Source: Leptospira harrisiae (GTDB lineage Bacteria; Spirochaetota; Leptospiria; Leptospirales; Leptospiraceae). From it: a stretch of DNA of 64,000 bases. The DNA lies in contig NZ_NPDX01000002.1 in NCBI RefSeq assembly GCF_002811945.1, forward strand, positions 62,001 to 126,000. The letters run 5' to 3'. Both the position numbers and the translations under genes were made by a program. This document shows, in pieces, positions 63,067-64,000 of this stretch. Each line of letters starts with the position of its first letter. Position 1 is the stretch's first letter. The notes under the pieces are model-generated. The model made no database searches. It had not been told where the DNA came from and saw only the letters and a program-made list of their open reading frames with translations.

Positions 63067-63645
63067 ATGAATCAGAAAAACAAAACAATTCTTTTTATTT
63101 ATATGGTGTTTGTAGGTTCAGGAACTTTCTTTTTTCCATTGGAGGCAGAACCGAAAGACCCGCCAAATTCGATTACATTTGTCGAAGGCGGAGTCATTAA
63201 AACATTTTATCGTAACCCCAATGTAGTAGCTGAATTTGTTGACCAAAAACAAACACAAGACACCCAACAAAACTTGCAGGGAAAAAAAGGAATTAAAACT
63301 GGTTGGAATGTTCGGCCAACAGGAAAAGAGTTGTTCCCTAAATCAACCAAGTCGGCAACAACAACAAAAGTCACTGAAGTTTATTCAACAGGCGTAGGTA
63401 TGGGTCCGCACATTGTGTTACCCGGACTTTTAATAGTCACATTTTCTATAGACCAATCACAAGAAACTTTGGAACGAATTGCAAAAAAATATGGAGTACA
63501 AATCCAAAATCAATTTTCGCCTCGTTTAGTAAGTTTTCAAACAGATCCAGGATTTGTATCTTTGGAAAAAGCCAATGGAATTCTATCTGAACCAAATGTA
63601 TTGGAAGCGTATCCAGATACGGCTGTTGAAAAAAGTTTGAAATAA
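63067..63645 (+). CDS. Exported protein with S8-prodomain-like C-terminus
   Basis: The 192-aa protein has a signal peptide (about residues 7-26). Its C-terminal 75 residues, PGLLIVTFSIDQSQETLERIAKKYG through VLEAYPDTAVEK, resemble the alpha-beta propeptide/I9 inhibitor of subtilisins (strand, helix, strand, ending in a tail that occupies the active site). A middle linker is low-complexity. GGAAGG precedes the ATG. It lies 3 nt after the kexin-like gene, so it may act as its separate prodomain. This is inferred from pattern only. Confidence 0.5.
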   Translation: MNQKNKTILFIYMVFVGSGTFFFPLEAEPKDPPNSITFVEGGVIKTFYRNPNVVAEFVDQKQTQDTQQNLQGKKGIKTGWNVRPTGKELFPKSTKSATTTKVTEVYSTGVGMGPHIVLPGLLIVTFSIDQSQETLERIAKKYGVQIQNQFSPRLVSFQTDPGFVSLEKANGILSEPNVLEAYPDTAVEKSLK

Positions 63646-63670
63646 TCTTCGCATCACTAGAGTAATTTGG

Positions 63671-64000
63671 CTACATAGCTAGATAGAAATACATTAATTT
63701 CAAAATTTCTTGTTTTCTAACTGGTTTGGAAAGGTAAGAAGTGATTCCTGCTAAAAAACTTTTGCTAATATCATCTTTTTGCACATTCGCAGAAATAGCA
63801 ATAATTGGAATGGAATCACTTGCACGTATCTGATTTGCTTGCTCTATTTTTCTGATTTCTCTAGTTGCTTCTAATCCATCCATTTCGGGCATTTGCATAT
63901 CCATCAAAATAATATCGAATTTCTCAGATTTAAATTTTTCTAGTGCAGCTTTTCCATTGTAAGCAGTAATTATTTCAATTGGATATTTGCGAAAGAAAGT
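63671..64000 (-). CDS. Response-regulator receiver domain, C-terminal part (5' truncated by window edge)
   Basis: The frame runs from the window edge to a TAG at 63673-63671 (109 residues visible). It contains the phosphoacceptor aspartate in IILMDMQMPEMDG, the conserved threonine or serine position in IAISANV, and the lysine in SKPVRKQE. The protein ends right after the receiver domain, so the gene may encode a hybrid histidine kinase or a stand-alone regulator. Upstream parts lie outside the window. Confidence 0.85.
   Translation of the reverse strand, partial: TFFRKYPIEIITAYNGKAALEKFKSEKFDIILMDMQMPEMDGLEATREIRKIEQANQIRASDSIPIIAISANVQKDDISKSFLAGITSYLSKPVRKQEILKLMYFYLAM

Noticed and set aside
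1..64000. CRISPR array, restriction-modification or anti-phage defence island
   Set aside because: No regularly spaced repeats, cas genes or recognisable defence genes were seen apart from the single toxin-antitoxin pair.

Overview
The window looks like chromosome from a spirochaete of the genus Leptospira, most likely one of the saprophytic (L. biflexa-like) species. This is inferred from the A+T-rich sequence, the many small proteins with relaxed spirochaete-type lipoboxes, TTG/GTG starts, single unlinked tRNA genes without an encoded CCA, and the mix of housekeeping genes (ruvC, metG, thyX, prfA, rppH) with Leptospira-style lipoproteins. No phage, IS element, rRNA or CRISPR array is visible.

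Layout. 1-234: 3' end of a beta-carbonic anhydrase gene and its terminator. 582-8568: an all-plus-strand accessory block (ArsR regulator, double AHSA1-domain protein, membrane protein, MATE exporter, DUF1801 protein, AraC regulator, M24 peptidase-like protein, two paralogous beta-propeller lipoproteins). It is bracketed by two near-identical 72-bp hairpin repeats (423-494, 8803-8874) and followed by tRNA-Gly. 9237-13553: M32 carboxypeptidase, a FliG-middle-like small protein, DUF423, a zinc-ribbon protein, a CPBP protease and an exported protein. 13632-21236: LysM/M23 peptidase, an acyl-CoA dehydrogenase/phosphotransferase/DUF6285/histidine phosphatase operon, aldo-keto reductase, acylphosphatase, RppH, a SixA-like phosphatase and tRNA-Pro. 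21332-28245: phasin-like protein, a paraoxonase-like lipoprotein, a FitAB/VapBC toxin-antitoxin pair with a palindromic operator, TetR with a divergent SDR and an operator array, RuvC, and a long acyl-CoA dehydrogenase with a strong terminator.

28288-34200: mostly lipoproteins and outer-membrane or secreted proteins (including a class C beta-lactamase-fold lipoprotein and a START protein), a methyltransferase and a TerB-like protein. 34276-38582: metG, a membrane class III adenylate cyclase, a HisI-fold protein with a displaced metal motif, and a rhodanese. 38668-42620: NTF2-like and SRPBCC proteins, an alpha/beta hydrolase with a long N-terminal region, and thyX. 42691-46083: an operon of a FecR-domain protein carrying a C-terminal CXXCH motif, an outer-membrane protein and a DsbD-like protein. 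46125-51095: nitronate monooxygenase-like protein, a small exported protein, a SpoIIE phosphatase with a 7TM sensor, a zinc alcohol dehydrogenase and a helical-repeat protein.

51124-58124 is a tightly packed run (helical protein, rhomboid, MDR dehydrogenase, 816-aa protein with an SAH-hydrolase-like Rossmann domain, Nudix, nitrilase-like protein lacking its nucleophile). The window closes with a beta-propeller lipoprotein, EcsC-like protein, prfA, a kexin-like lipoprotein protease followed by a separate prodomain-like protein, and the end of a response-regulator receiver domain.

The best candidates for undescribed biology are the 52.7-58.1 kb operon, the HisI-like protein whose DCD metal motif appears N-terminal to its usual site, the protease with an apparently trans-encoded prodomain, and the FecR-CXXCH/outer-membrane protein/DsbD operon. 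All functional calls are from reading motifs by eye; none was checked by database search.
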